Origin: Geothrix paludis | GTDB taxonomy: Bacteria; Acidobacteriota; Holophagae; Holophagales; Holophagaceae | Length of the DNA: 64,000 nucleotides | Reading direction: 5' to 3' | Assembly (NCBI RefSeq): GCF_022808815.1 | Contig: NZ_JAKZLC010000004.1 | Location: 124,001-188,000 of the forward strand | Part shown: positions 35,145 through 44,833 of the stretch, in pieces | How positions within the stretch are numbered: the stretch's first letter is position 1 | Layout of the letters: every line of letters begins with the position of its first letter | Notes under the pieces: model-generated | The model's database searches: none | Told to the model about the DNA's origin: nothing | What the model saw: only the letters and a program-made list of their open reading frames with translations | Translations under genes and position numbers: made by a program

Positions 35145-35169
35145 AACCGGGCGCCGTCGGCGCCCGGTT
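35145..35169. terminator. Bidirectional terminator hairpin
   Basis: AACCGGGCGCC, loop GTC and GGCGCCCGGTT form a perfect 11-bp stem between two convergent genes. On the minus strand it is followed by CCATTTT, so it should end the nuoEF transcript. On the plus strand there is no T-run. Confidence 0.75.
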
Positions 35170-35191
35170 CTGCGGGATGGAAGGACGACGG

Positions 35192-36562
<1,371 letters not shown>

Positions 36563-36576
36563 GTCTGTGTCTCCGC

Positions 36577-37152
36577 TCAGTGGGCCCAAGGCCGATAATC
36601 ACCGCGCTTGCAGGCTTCCATCACTTCGATGAGCTTCTTTTCGTCCACGAACTCGTCGTAGACGTCGTGGTTCACCTGCACGCAGGGGCCGCTGCCGCAG
36701 CCGGCGAGGCACTCGACCTCCTCCACGCTCCACATCCCGTCGGCGCTGGGGCCCTGGCCGGGCTTCACGCCGGTCTTCTCGCAGACCTTCTCCAGCAGCT
36801 GGGCGGCGCCACGCAGGGCGCAGCTGATGTTGGTGCAGACCTGGAGGTGGAACTTACCCACCGGGGCCTTCTGGTACATCGTGTAGAAGGTGGCGACGCC
36901 GAAGACATGACCCTCGGGGATGCCGATGGCCTTGGCCACGGCCTTCATGGCCGAGAGGCTCACGAAGCCGAACTCGCGCTGGGCGATGTGCAGCGCCGGC
37001 AGCGTGGCCGCGAGCTTGTCCGGGAACTTGACCATGAGGGCCTGGATCTCCGCCAGGGCCTCGGGGCTGAACTCCTTCCGATCGGATTCCGGCAGCCGCT
37101 GGCCCGGGGCCATGGGCTCGTTCGAGGTCTCGGGAGGCAGAGGATGGTTCAT
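36577..37152 (-). CDS. nuoE: NADH-quinone oxidoreductase subunit E
   Basis: 191 residues with the thioredoxin-like [2Fe-2S] ligands in CTNISCALRG (CX4C) and CLAGCGSGP (CX3C), and the helical N-domain motif VFGVATFYTMY. It passes electrons from nuoF in complex I. The start at 37152 gives a Pro-rich leader of about 30 residues and has only a weak ribosome-binding site. It lies 94 bp downstream of yceI on the same strand. Confidence 0.94.
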   Translation of the reverse strand: MNHPLPPETSNEPMAPGQRLPESDRKEFSPEALAEIQALMVKFPDKLAATLPALHIAQREFGFVSLSAMKAVAKAIGIPEGHVFGVATFYTMYQKAPVGKFHLQVCTNISCALRGAAQLLEKVCEKTGVKPGQGPSADGMWSVEEVECLAGCGSGPCVQVNHDVYDEFVDEKKLIEVMEACKRGDYRPWAH

Positions 37153-37195
37153 GGGCGCGCTCGCATGAACGGCCAGTTTAGCCCAAAGACGCTGG

Positions 37196-37223
37196 GGGGC
37201 ACCGGGGTAAACCCCTGTGCCCC
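37196..37223. terminator. Hairpin between yceI and nuoE
   Basis: GGGGCACCGGGGT and ACCCCTGTGCCCC form 13-bp arms with one mismatch and a very short loop. It lies 24 bp after the yceI stop. There is no good T-run, so termination is uncertain; it may partly insulate nuoEF from yceI. Confidence 0.45.
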
Positions 37224-37246
37224 CCATCACGAAACGGGACGTCTGG

Positions 37247-37840
37247 TTACTTCTGGGCGGCCGGAGCGACCTTGCCGGCCTCGGCGTTCAGGCTGACGGC
37301 CACGGTCTCGCCGATGACGCCGGGGAAGGTCTTGATGCCGTACTCATTGCGGTTGAGGCTGAGGGCGCCGTCGATGAAGCCCGCCACCACGCTGCCGGGC
37401 GCCATGCCGGGCTGGGTTCCCGCGTTGGTGATGGGGAAGGTGATGCGCCTGGTGACGCCGTGCAGGGTGAAGTCGCCGGTGATCTCCAGCTTGCCCTTGG
37501 CCACTTCCTTCACGGAGGTGCTCTTGAAGGTGATGGTGGGGAACTTCGCCACGTCGAAGAAGTCGGGGGACTTCAGGTGCTTGTCCCGGGCCTCGTTGTC
37601 CGTGGTCAGGCTGGTCGCGTCGATGGTGACGGCCACGCTGGACTTGCTGATGTCGGCGGTGTCGACCTGGATGGTGCCTTCGAACTTCGTGAAGCGGCCG
37701 CTGACCTTGGCGAGCAGGTGGCTGACCTTGAAGCTCACCTCGCTGTGGACGGGGTCGATCTTGTAGGTGTCCTGGCCGGCCAGGGCGGGCACGGTCGCCA
37801 GGGCGAGGGTGGCGAGCAGGGAGCGGAAGGGGTGTCGCAT
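37247..37840 (-). CDS. YceI-family periplasmic protein
   Basis: 197 residues with a signal peptide (LLATLALATVPALAG). The YceI lipocalin-like barrel is recognised from YKIDPVHSEVSFKVSHL, the FEGTIQVD strand, SPDFFDVAKFPTITFKS and FTLHGVTRRITFPI. These proteins bind isoprenoid-like lipids such as polyprenyl chains. GGAGG precedes the ATG at 37840. It is divergent from a marR gene, a frequent arrangement implying control by it. Confidence 0.93.
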   Translation of the reverse strand: MRHPFRSLLATLALATVPALAGQDTYKIDPVHSEVSFKVSHLLAKVSGRFTKFEGTIQVDTADISKSSVAVTIDATSLTTDNEARDKHLKSPDFFDVAKFPTITFKSTSVKEVAKGKLEITGDFTLHGVTRRITFPITNAGTQPGMAPGSVVAGFIDGALSLNRNEYGIKTFPGVIGETVAVSLNAEAGKVAPAAQK

Positions 37841-37856
37841 GGAGCCTCCAAAGATT

Positions 37857-37910
37857 AGGTGTTTCACCATGCAATTCAGTCTAGGCATTTCCAATGAAGT
37901 TGCAACACCT
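37857..37910. promoter_or_regulatory. Divergent yceI/marR control region
   Basis: AGGTGTT (37857-37863) and AACACCT (37904-37910) are exact inverted arms, with TGCAA and TTGCA just inside them. TTGCAA at 37900-37905 is self-complementary; towards yceI it is followed after 16 bp by TAGACT (37883-37878), a plausible promoter. This A+T-rich stretch is the likely MarR operator. Confidence 0.5.
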
Positions 37911-37955
37911 TTTTTGAGAAAATCATGTCAATCTTGTACCAGCCGGAGCAGGACC

Positions 37956-38444
37956 ATGCACATCCAGGAAGAACTCCAGATCACCAAGCCCCTCGAACCG
38001 GGCCACGAGGTGGCCCTGGCGATCCTCCTGACCCGGGAGTATGTCGCGCGGCTCTTCGACCAGGCGCTCTATGAGCCGGAGGATCTCTCCGACCAGCAGT
38101 TCAACGTCCTGCGCATCCTCAAGGGCGGCGGGAAGGACGGCTACCTGGTGAAGGACATCCGCTGCCGGATGATCTACCGGTTCGCGGACGTGCCGCGCCT
38201 CGTGAACCGCCTGGAGGCCCGGGGCCTGGTGAAGCGCTGCGAGAACCCGGCCGACCGGCGGGGCAGCCGGGTCCAGATCACGGCCAAGGGCCTGGCCCTG
38301 GAGGCCCGGATGCACGACCGCCACCAGGCCCTCAGCCAGCAGGTGGACCGCTGCCTCTCCGTGGAGGAGCGCACCCAACTCCTGGCCATGCTGGAGCGCC
38401 TGCGGGACGACTACCGGGCCCAGCTGGAAGCGCTGGGGAAGTAG
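37956..38444 (+). CDS. MarR-family transcriptional regulator
   Basis: 162 residues with a central winged helix-turn-helix: LSDQQFNVLRILKGG, then VKDIRCRMIYRFADVPRLVN as recognition region and the wing NPADRRGSRVQITAKG. The C-terminal helices (LSQQVDRCLSVEERTQLLAM) form the dimer. It is divergent from yceI and likely represses both. Ligand unknown. GGAG lies 7 bp upstream. Confidence 0.92.
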   Translation: MHIQEELQITKPLEPGHEVALAILLTREYVARLFDQALYEPEDLSDQQFNVLRILKGGGKDGYLVKDIRCRMIYRFADVPRLVNRLEARGLVKRCENPADRRGSRVQITAKGLALEARMHDRHQALSQQVDRCLSVEERTQLLAMLERLRDDYRAQLEALGK

Positions 38445-38501
38445 TCAAGCGGCCGCGCACTACCGCTGCAGGCGTTCAACAGGGAAGAACAGAGCTCATC
38501 T

Positions 38502-38564
38502 ACCACCAAGACACCAAGAACCGCAAAAGCACTTGGCCCTGGCTTTTCTTGGTGCCTTGGTGGT
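38502..38564. repeat. Long hairpin repeat (ACCAAG type)
   Basis: The arm at 38502-38530 begins ACCACCAAGACACCAAGAA and pairs with 38542-38564 (GCTTTTCTTGGTGCCTTGGTGGT) with one mismatch and a 4-nt bulge. The arms consist of repeated CACCAAGA-like units. It is followed on the plus strand by a T-rich stretch, so it may also terminate marR. It belongs with the other periodic hairpins in this window. Confidence 0.8.
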
Positions 38565-38596
38565 GATTCTTTAGTTCTTGAAGGCAGGTTCCGATC

Positions 38597-38758
38597 AGCG
38601 GTCGAGCTCGCCTGCGATGACGCTCACTCGGCGCTCCGCGCCTCGCCCTCCGGGCGGTGCCTGCGGCACCGTGGGACTCGCTGCGCTCGTCCTCATGGCG
38701 CTTGTGCCGTTACAGGCTGTGGTTTCTTAGCGATCGAGCTCGCCTGCGATGACGTTCA
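38597..38758. repeat. Duplicated nuoD 3' end flanking a 100-bp insert
   Basis: The 30 bp at 38597-38626 repeats the nuoD end at 38729-38758 with two differences. Both copies can be read on the minus strand as VIAGELDR plus a stop (TGA in the outer copy, TAA in nuoD). The roughly 100 bp between them hold short G+C-rich inverted stretches such as GGTGCCTGCGGCACC. See findings. Confidence 0.8.
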
Positions 38759-39932
38759 TAGCGCCGAGGACGGCGACGGCGTCGGCGATCAGGCAGCCCT
38801 TCACCTGCTCCTCGAAGCTGCTGAAGATGGGCAGGCAGGGAGGACGGACCCGGATGCGATAGGGGTTCTTGCCGCCATCGCTCACGATGTAGAAGCCCAG
38901 CTCGCCGTTGGCGGCTTCGGTGGCGCTGTAGACCTCGCCCACTGGCATGTCGATGCCGTGCATGATGAGCTTGAAGTGGTGGATGAGGCTCTCCATCCGC
39001 GTGTAGACCTTCTCCTTGGGCGGGAGGGCCACCTTGTAGTCGTCCACGATGACGGGCCCGGGCTCGAGGCGGTCCAGCACCTGGCGGATGATGCGCAGGC
39101 TCTGCCGCATCTCCTCGATGCGCACCAGGTAGCGGTCGAACACGTCGCCGGTGGTGCCCACGGGGATGTCGAAGTCATAGGTCTCGTAGCCCAGGTAGGG
39201 CTGGGCCTTGCGGAGGTCCTGGGGCACGCCGGCGGCGCGCAGGCAGGGGCCCGTGTAGCCGCTGTTCACGGCGTCCTCGGGGCTGATGGCGCCGATACCC
39301 TTGGTGCGGTCGTACCAGATGGGATTGTGGGTCAGCAGGCGCTCGCACTCGTCCACGGCCGCCTCGCACTCCACCAGGAAGCGTTCGGTCAGGGGCACGA
39401 ACTCCGGGGGAATGTCGCGGAAGAGGCCGCCGATGCGGGTGAAGCTGGTGTGCAGGCGCTGGCCCGCCGCCATCTCGAAGAGGTCGTAGACGGTCTCGCG
39501 CTGCTTGAAGAGGTAGAGGAAGGCGGTGAAGGCGCCGATGTCCACGGCGTTCACGCCCACGCAGACGATGTGGTCGGCGATGCGGGCCAGCTCGGAGACC
39601 AGCACGCGGATCTGCTGGGCCCGCTTGGGGATCTCGATGCCAAGCAGCTTCTCCACGGCGCAGGCGTAGCCCACGTTGTTCATGATGGAGCTGCAGTAGT
39701 TCAGACGGTCGGTGAGCGGGATGAACTGCTGGTAGCTAAGACTCTCGCCCAGCTTCTCCACGCCGCGGTGCAGGTAGCCCATCTCCGGGGTGGCGCGGAT
39801 GATGGTCTCGCCTTCGAGCTCGAGGACGATGCGCAGGGTGCCGTGCGTGGTGGGGTGCGAGGGCCCGAAGTTGACGATCATGTGATCGCCGTCGAGCTGC
39901 TGTCGGGAGAGGGCGATGGAATCCATGGTCAT
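38727..39932 (-). CDS. nuoD: NADH-quinone oxidoreductase subunit D
   Basis: 401 residues. The 49-kDa family is clear from NFGPSHPTTHGTLRIVLELE, GYLHRGVEKL, the QRLHTSFTRIGG stretch and the C-terminal DAVAVLGAMNVIAGELDR. It helps form the quinone site of complex I. Start at 39932 or 39926, sharing a GAGGA site. It follows nuoC by 7 bp. The 3' end is partly duplicated downstream. Confidence 0.95.
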   Translation of the reverse strand: MTMDSIALSRQQLDGDHMIVNFGPSHPTTHGTLRIVLELEGETIIRATPEMGYLHRGVEKLGESLSYQQFIPLTDRLNYCSSIMNNVGYACAVEKLLGIEIPKRAQQIRVLVSELARIADHIVCVGVNAVDIGAFTAFLYLFKQRETVYDLFEMAAGQRLHTSFTRIGGLFRDIPPEFVPLTERFLVECEAAVDECERLLTHNPIWYDRTKGIGAISPEDAVNSGYTGPCLRAAGVPQDLRKAQPYLGYETYDFDIPVGTTGDVFDRYLVRIEEMRQSLRIIRQVLDRLEPGPVIVDDYKVALPPKEKVYTRMESLIHHFKLIMHGIDMPVGEVYSATEAANGELGFYIVSDGGKNPYRIRVRPPCLPIFSSFEEQVKGCLIADAVAVLGAMNVIAGELDR

Positions 39933-39939
39933 AGCGTCC

Positions 39940-40434
39940 TCAGCCCCGGGTCCGTTCGCCGTTGTTGTAGGGAGCGGTGCAGCCTTCCATGCAGAAGGGA
40001 TCGCCGCCATCCAGGGGGAAGTCCTTCCGAAGGGCGTGCCCCTGGAAGTCATCCCAGGTGAGCAGGCGCTTCAGGTTGGGGTGGCCTTCGAAGCGGATGC
40101 CGAAGAGGTCGAAGACCTCGCGCTCGAACCAGTCGGCGGTCTTGAAGCGGCCGGTCAGGGTGGGCATGGTCTCGCCGTCGGCCACGGGCACCTTCACCCG
40201 CAGGCGCTCCTGGCTCGCGAGGTTGAGCCAGTGGTAGACCACGTCGAACCTCTCCTCACGCTCCGGCCAATCTACCGCCGTGATGTCCACGAGGAGTTGG
40301 AAGCCCTCGCGGTGGAGCAGGTCCACCAGGGCGAGGAGGTTCCCCTTCGCCACCACGATGGTCTGGTCGCCCCGGAAGTCGTGGCGGTCGGTGATGGCGC
40401 CCGGCAGCTGTGCGTCGATGTGCTCGATGATCAT
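39940..40434 (-). CDS. nuoC: NADH-quinone oxidoreductase subunit C
   Basis: 164 residues, separate from nuoD (not fused). The 30-kDa subunit motif is seen in DWFEREVFDLFGIRFEGHPN followed by LLTWDDFQGHALRKDFPL. It belongs to the peripheral arm of complex I. Confidence 0.95.
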   Translation of the reverse strand: MIIEHIDAQLPGAITDRHDFRGDQTIVVAKGNLLALVDLLHREGFQLLVDITAVDWPEREERFDVVYHWLNLASQERLRVKVPVADGETMPTLTGRFKTADWFEREVFDLFGIRFEGHPNLKRLLTWDDFQGHALRKDFPLDGGDPFCMEGCTAPYNNGERTRG

Positions 40435-40446
40435 GGTCCATCCCGC

Positions 40447-41055
40447 CTAGAAGATCGTGCCCGCGCCGTGCTCGGCCGCGTCCAGCAGCATCTCGCGGAT
40501 GGTCTGCTGGCCCGTGAGGCCCTTTTCCGCCTGGAGCGCGTCCTGCCGGGCCAGGCTCTCGTAGAACCGCGCGATGTGGTCCTTGCGCATGGAGAGGGAT
40601 TCCTTCTCGATCTTCTCCTGCAGCTTCATCACGCCGTAGAGCATGCTCTCGGGCCGGGGCGGGCAGCCGGGGACGTAGACGTCCACGGGAATCACCCGGT
40701 CCACGCCCTGGAGGGTGGCGTAGGTGCGGTACATGCCGCCGGAGCTGGCGCAGACGCCGAAGGAGATCACCCACTTGGGCTCGGCCATCTGGGCGTAGAT
40801 GGTGCGCAACACGGGCGCCATCTTGTTGGTGACGGTGCCCAGGATCATCATCATGTCGCTCTGGCGCGGGCTGAAGCGCATGGCCTCGGCGCCGAAGCGG
40901 CTCATGTCGTACTTGGACGCCTGCATGCTCATGAACTCGATGGCGCAGCAGGCGGTGCCGAAGGGCATGGGCCAGAGGCTGTTCTTGCGGCCCCAGTTGA
41001 CCACCGCGTCCAGGCGGGTGGTCACCACCGCGTCGTTGATGTTCATCTCGGCCAT
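40447..41055 (-). CDS. nuoB: NADH-quinone oxidoreductase subunit B
   Basis: 202 residues. Ligands of the terminal [4Fe-4S] cluster N2 are seen in GTACCAIEF, in FGVCASSGGMY and in VPGCPPRPE. It passes electrons to quinone. The start at 41055 comes 2 bp after the nuoA stop. The C-terminal 35 residues extend beyond the core fold. Confidence 0.95.
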   Translation of the reverse strand: MAEMNINDAVVTTRLDAVVNWGRKNSLWPMPFGTACCAIEFMSMQASKYDMSRFGAEAMRFSPRQSDMMMILGTVTNKMAPVLRTIYAQMAEPKWVISFGVCASSGGMYRTYATLQGVDRVIPVDVYVPGCPPRPESMLYGVMKLQEKIEKESLSMRKDHIARFYESLARQDALQAEKGLTGQQTIREMLLDAAEHGAGTIF

Positions 41056-41057
41056 GG

Positions 41058-41438
41058 TCAGTGCTCCCACTCGAAGGCGCCCTTGCCCCAGGCGTAGATG
41101 AAGCCCACGAGCAGGGTGGCCATGAAGCTCAGCATGGCCGCGAAGGTCCACAGGGCCTGTTTGAAGGTCACGGCCCAGGGCAGGAGGAAGGCGGCTTCCA
41201 CGTCGAACAGGATGAACAGCATGGCCGTGAGGTAGAACCGCACGGAATACTTGTGCCGCGCCCCGGGCTGCTGGATGGGCACGCCGCACTCGTAGGGGCG
41301 CAGCTTGGCCTCCTGCGGGTTGCGGGGCTTGAGCAGCGCCAGCGCCTTGCCGGAGAGGAACAAGATCGCGACGGCCGTCACGGCGGCGACCAGCAGCAGG
41401 ATCAGGACCGGCAGGAAGGGCGATACGGGTTGGGCCAT
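41058..41438 (-). CDS. nuoA: NADH-quinone oxidoreductase subunit A
   Basis: 126 residues with three membrane helices and the conserved loop YECGVPIQQPGARHKYSVRF, then FDVEAAFLLPW. It is the first gene of the nuoABCD run and borders a divergent acyl carrier protein gene across a 139-bp gap that should hold both promoters. Confidence 0.95.
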   Translation of the reverse strand: MAQPVSPFLPVLILLLVAAVTAVAILFLSGKALALLKPRNPQEAKLRPYECGVPIQQPGARHKYSVRFYLTAMLFILFDVEAAFLLPWAVTFKQALWTFAAMLSFMATLLVGFIYAWGKGAFEWEH

Positions 41439-41577
41439 GGCGCTCTCGGGCGGAGGGTTCCGCGAGAATCCAGCTTAGCGCCCTTTGCGGATCCCGAAAC
41501 CGTGCCAATATCACAACCCCACCGGGCCCCCGGGTTGAGGATAGAATCACCACTTCCACTGATCTGCCGGGATTGTC

Positions 41578-41835
41578 ATGAGCGACCTCAAGCTGCGCGT
41601 CAAAGAGATGATCATCGAGCGCCTGAAGCTTGAGGGCCTGACCCCGGACCAGATCGAGGACCAGGCCCCCCTCTTCGGAGAAGGGCTGGGGCTCGACTCC
41701 ATCGACGCCCTGGAACTCGTGCTGGGCATCGAGCAGGTGTTCGGCGTGAAGATCGAGGACGAGGCCGCGGGCATGCGGGCGTTCAAGTCCGTCCAGGCCC
41801 TCACGGACTTCATCGCCGAGCACGCCAAGGCCTGA
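41578..41835 (+). CDS. Acyl carrier protein
   Basis: 85 residues, with the phosphopantetheine site Ser in GLDSIDALELV. It heads a short set of fatty-acid/polyketide-like genes: hotdog dehydratase, ketosynthase, Cys-less ketosynthase homologue. This suggests a dedicated carrier rather than the housekeeping AcpP, though that is inference. TAGAAT at 41542-41547 may be its -10. Confidence 0.93.
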   Translation: MSDLKLRVKEMIIERLKLEGLTPDQIEDQAPLFGEGLGLDSIDALELVLGIEQVFGVKIEDEAAGMRAFKSVQALTDFIAEHAKA

Positions 41836-41845
41836 CGTCCCGCCC

Positions 41846-42250
41846 ATGGACATCCTGGCCCACCTCCCGCACCGCGCGCCCCTGCTCCTCGTGGACCGGC
41901 TGCTGGAGCGGGAGCCAGGCTTGCGGGTGGTGGCCGAAAAGCTCATCACGGCCAGCGAACCCTACCTCCAGGATCATCCCGACGGGCGCGCCCAGGTCCC
42001 CGGCCCCCTGCTGCTCGAGATGCTGGCCCAGGCCGGCGGCTTCCTGGAGGCCGGGACCCTCCACGGGGCGTCCATTTTCCTGGCGGGCGTGCGGGACGCC
42101 CGGTTCCTTGCCCCGGCCCTTCCCGGGGACCGGCTGCGCCTGGAGGTGGCCGCGGAGGGCGCCTTCGCCGGACTGATGCGCCTGCAGGGCACGGCGAGCT
42201 GCGAAGGGCGCGACCTCTGCACGGCGACCCTTCTGGTGAAGCGCCTATGA
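41846..42250 (+). CDS. FabZ/FabA-like hotdog dehydratase
   Basis: 134 residues. The FabZ-type start LPHRAPLLLVDR holds the catalytic His, and PGPLLLEMLAQAGG supplies the acidic residue on the hotdog helix. It should dehydrate a 3-hydroxyacyl chain on the neighbouring carrier. It starts 10 bp after the ACP stop and overlaps the ketosynthase by 4 bp. Confidence 0.88.
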   Translation: MDILAHLPHRAPLLLVDRLLEREPGLRVVAEKLITASEPYLQDHPDGRAQVPGPLLLEMLAQAGGFLEAGTLHGASIFLAGVRDARFLAPALPGDRLRLEVAAEGAFAGLMRLQGTASCEGRDLCTATLLVKRL

Positions 42251-43425
42251 ACCGCGTGGTGGTCACAGGCCTGGGCATCGTGAGTTCGCTGGCGCTGGAC
42301 CGCGAAGGCACCTGGTCCGCCATGCTCGCCGGAGGGGACGGCCTGGGGGCCCTCTCCCGCCTGGACCTGCCGGCGGAACCGGCCCAGATCGCGGGCCAGG
42401 TGGCCCTGAAACCCCTCCGGCACCAGACCCTCTGCGAGGTCGCCGCACTGCGAGCCCTGGCGGAGGCGCTTGGCGGCTTCCAGCCCGGTGGCGACCCGGC
42501 CCGCATCGGCGTCTTCCAGGGGGCGGGCACCAGCGGCCTGCCCGTGGCCGAGACCTACCTGAACGACCGGCTGGCCGGGTGTCGCGGTCGGGCCGCGGAG
42601 TCCGCCTACCAGAGCCCCTGCACCGTCACGGATGCCCTCGCCCGGGGGCTCGGCGCCGAAGGCCCCCGCGCCACCGTCATGAACGCGTGCTCTTCGAGCC
42701 TGCTGGCCCTGGGCCAGGCCTGGGAGCGCCTGGCCGCTGGCGAGCTGGACCTGGCCGTGGCCGGCGGCGCCGAGGGTCTCTGCCGCACCACCTACGCCGG
42801 GTTCTCCAGCCTCAAGGCCGTGGATGCCCAGAAATGCCGCCCCTTCAGCCGGGACCGGGCAGGTCTCAACCTGGGCGAGGGCGCCGTGCAGATCCTGCTG
42901 GAACCCCTGGACCGGGCCCTGGCCCGGGGCGCCACCATCTACGCCGAAGTGCTGGGCTACGGCGCCAGCATGGACGCCCACCACGCCACGGCGCCCCATC
43001 CCGAAGGCGAGGGCGCCGCCCGGGCCATGGCCATGGCCCTCCGCACGGGCCGGCTGGATCCCGCCGAGGTGGACCTCGTTTCCGCCCACGGCACAGCCAC
43101 CCCCGCCAACGACGGCGCCGAGTGCCTGGCCATCCGCCGGGCCCTGGGCGCGGCCGCCGACGCCGTGTCCATCACCAGCACCAAGAGCCAGTTCGGCCAC
43201 ACCCTGGGCGCCGCCGGAGCCTTCGGGGCCGCCGCCACCATCCTGGCCCTGCGCGATCAGGTGGTGAGCCCCACCCTGCGACTGGAGGACCCGGACCCGA
43301 CCTGCGACCTGGACTGCACGCCCCTGGTGGCGAAGCAGCGCCGGATCCGCGCGGCGCTGGTGAATGCCTTCGCCTTCGGCGGCAACAACGTGAGCCTGCT
43401 GCTGGCCCGCTGGGGTGGCGCATGA
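42247..43425 (+). CDS. Beta-ketoacyl-ACP synthase (active KS)
   Basis: 392 residues, FabF-like thiolase fold. The catalytic triad is complete: Cys148 in NACSSS, His281 in SAHGTATPAND, and Lys313/His318 in KSQFGHTLGAAG. It condenses malonyl-ACP with an acyl chain. It is coupled to the dehydratase upstream. A second KS homologue lacking the Cys lies 319 bp downstream, behind a palindromic insert. Confidence 0.92.
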   Translation: MNRVVVTGLGIVSSLALDREGTWSAMLAGGDGLGALSRLDLPAEPAQIAGQVALKPLRHQTLCEVAALRALAEALGGFQPGGDPARIGVFQGAGTSGLPVAETYLNDRLAGCRGRAAESAYQSPCTVTDALARGLGAEGPRATVMNACSSSLLALGQAWERLAAGELDLAVAGGAEGLCRTTYAGFSSLKAVDAQKCRPFSRDRAGLNLGEGAVQILLEPLDRALARGATIYAEVLGYGASMDAHHATAPHPEGEGAARAMAMALRTGRLDPAEVDLVSAHGTATPANDGAECLAIRRALGAAADAVSITSTKSQFGHTLGAAGAFGAAATILALRDQVVSPTLRLEDPDPTCDLDCTPLVAKQRRIRAALVNAFAFGGNNVSLLLARWGGA

Positions 43426-43483
43426 CACACGCAAGCGGTTCAGCCCGATTCTTTTCTTGCTGCACGGCCTCTGCGCCAGAAAA

Positions 43484-43710
43484 GCGGAACACAGAAGACA
43501 CGGAATTCCACGGAAGACACGGAAGGGGCTGTGTCGCTCGTCGCGCGGGCCCGCCGAAGGCGGCTTCCGGCGCAGCCGGAAGTGATCCCGGGGGCGCCTG
43601 GACCGCGTCCCAAAGCGCGGCGCTGGCGCCCCCGGGATACAGCCCGCGCTTTCGGAGTGGACGCCCCGTGCCTTTTCCCGTGTCTTCCAGCTTTCTTCCG
43701 TGGCTTCCGC
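43484..43710. repeat. Nested palindromic element between two ketosynthase genes
   Basis: Outer imperfect arms at 43484-43529 and 43670-43710 contain repeated ACACGGAA and CCACGGAAG units. Inside lie a perfect hairpin CTTCCGGC/GCCGGAAG (43564-43582) and a 14-bp perfect inverted repeat ATCCCGGGGGCGCC/GGCGCCCCCGGGAT (43585-43598 and 43625-43638). No gene fits here. The spacer 43426-43744 holds nothing else. It may be a non-autonomous mobile element. Confidence 0.75.
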
Positions 43711-43744
43711 GACCAGCTCTTTCCCGCTTTGAATGCGAATCACC

Positions 43745-44833
43745 ATGAGCCACCCAGCCGATCTCGTCATCACGGGCCTCGGCCTGGTGCTCCCCTGTGG
43801 AGATGGCGTCGAAGCCGCCCGGGCCAACCTTGCGTCCGGCACACCCTGCTTCTCGGATCTGCCCGAGTCCCTAGGCGCCGGCCGGGGCGCGGCCTGCGCC
43901 GCGTTCAACCCGGCTGGCATCATCCCGCCCATGCAGCTGCGGCGCCTGGATCGCGTCTCGCGCTTTGCGTGGGTCGCGGCGCATCAGGCTTTCGGGGACG
44001 CGGGCCTGGATCCGAAACCGGTGGGCGACCGCATCGCCGTGGCCGTGGGCACCATGACCGGCGGCAGCGAGGCCAGCGAGGCCTTCATGCGGCCCTACCT
44101 CCAGCGGGGGCCCGACGGGGCCTCGCCCCTGCTCTTCCCCAACACCGTGGCCAATGCCGCCAGCGGCCACCTGGCCCTGGCCTTTGGCCTGAAGGGCCCC
44201 AGCGCCACCTTCGTGGACCGGGAGAGCGCCGCCCTCGCGGCCCTGGAGCAGGCGGCCCGCTGGCTGCGCGCCGGCCTGGCGGATGCCGCGCTGGTCCTGG
44301 GAGCAGATGGCCTCTTCCCCCTGCTCCTCGACATCTGCTGCGGCGCCCGCCTGCTGGCCCGCCACGGCCATCCCGAGATCGGCTCCGGCCGGGGCTTCCT
44401 GCCGGGCGAAGGGGCCCAGGCCTTCCTGCTGGAGCGGCGCGACCGGGCCGAGGCCCGGGGCGCCCGCCCCCGGGCCGTCCTGCGGGCCCTGGCCTCGCGA
44501 TCCACGCCGGGGGACGGGATCGAGGCCCGGGCCCGCGCCTTGGCCGAGGCATCGACACAGGCCCTCGGTGAGGCCGCTCCGACGCGCTGGATCGGCGGCA
44601 GCAACGGCCTGGGCCGGCTCGACGACCTCGAGGCCCGCCTGGCCGCCGCCCATCCGGACTGGCCCGCGGCCCGCTTCCCCAAGGCCCTCTGGGGCGAGTT
44701 CGGCGGCTCCGGCGGCCAGCTGCTGGCGGCGGCCCTGCTGGAGCCTGCGGACCGCGCCCTCGTCACCGCCCCCGCCAGTTCGGGCGCCCAGTTCGCGGCG
44801 CTGCTCGAAGGCGTTAGGCTGGAACGACGATGA
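43745..44833 (+). CDS. Ketosynthase homologue without catalytic Cys (chain-length-factor-like)
   Basis: 362 residues, thiolase fold similar to the preceding KS. At the Cys position it has Glu160 (GPSATFVDRES against GPRATVMNACS), and the SAHGTAT histidine motif is missing, with GGSNGLGRLDD in that region. This is how chain-length factors of type II polyketide and aryl polyene systems differ from their KS partner; those usually have Gln there. It may pair with the upstream KS. The start at 43745 has no strong ribosome-binding site. Its end overlaps the SPOR gene (ATGA). Confidence 0.8.
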   Translation: MSHPADLVITGLGLVLPCGDGVEAARANLASGTPCFSDLPESLGAGRGAACAAFNPAGIIPPMQLRRLDRVSRFAWVAAHQAFGDAGLDPKPVGDRIAVAVGTMTGGSEASEAFMRPYLQRGPDGASPLLFPNTVANAASGHLALAFGLKGPSATFVDRESAALAALEQAARWLRAGLADAALVLGADGLFPLLLDICCGARLLARHGHPEIGSGRGFLPGEGAQAFLLERRDRAEARGARPRAVLRALASRSTPGDGIEARARALAEASTQALGEAAPTRWIGGSNGLGRLDDLEARLAAAHPDWPAARFPKALWGEFGGSGGQLLAAALLEPADRALVTAPASSGAQFAALLEGVRLERR

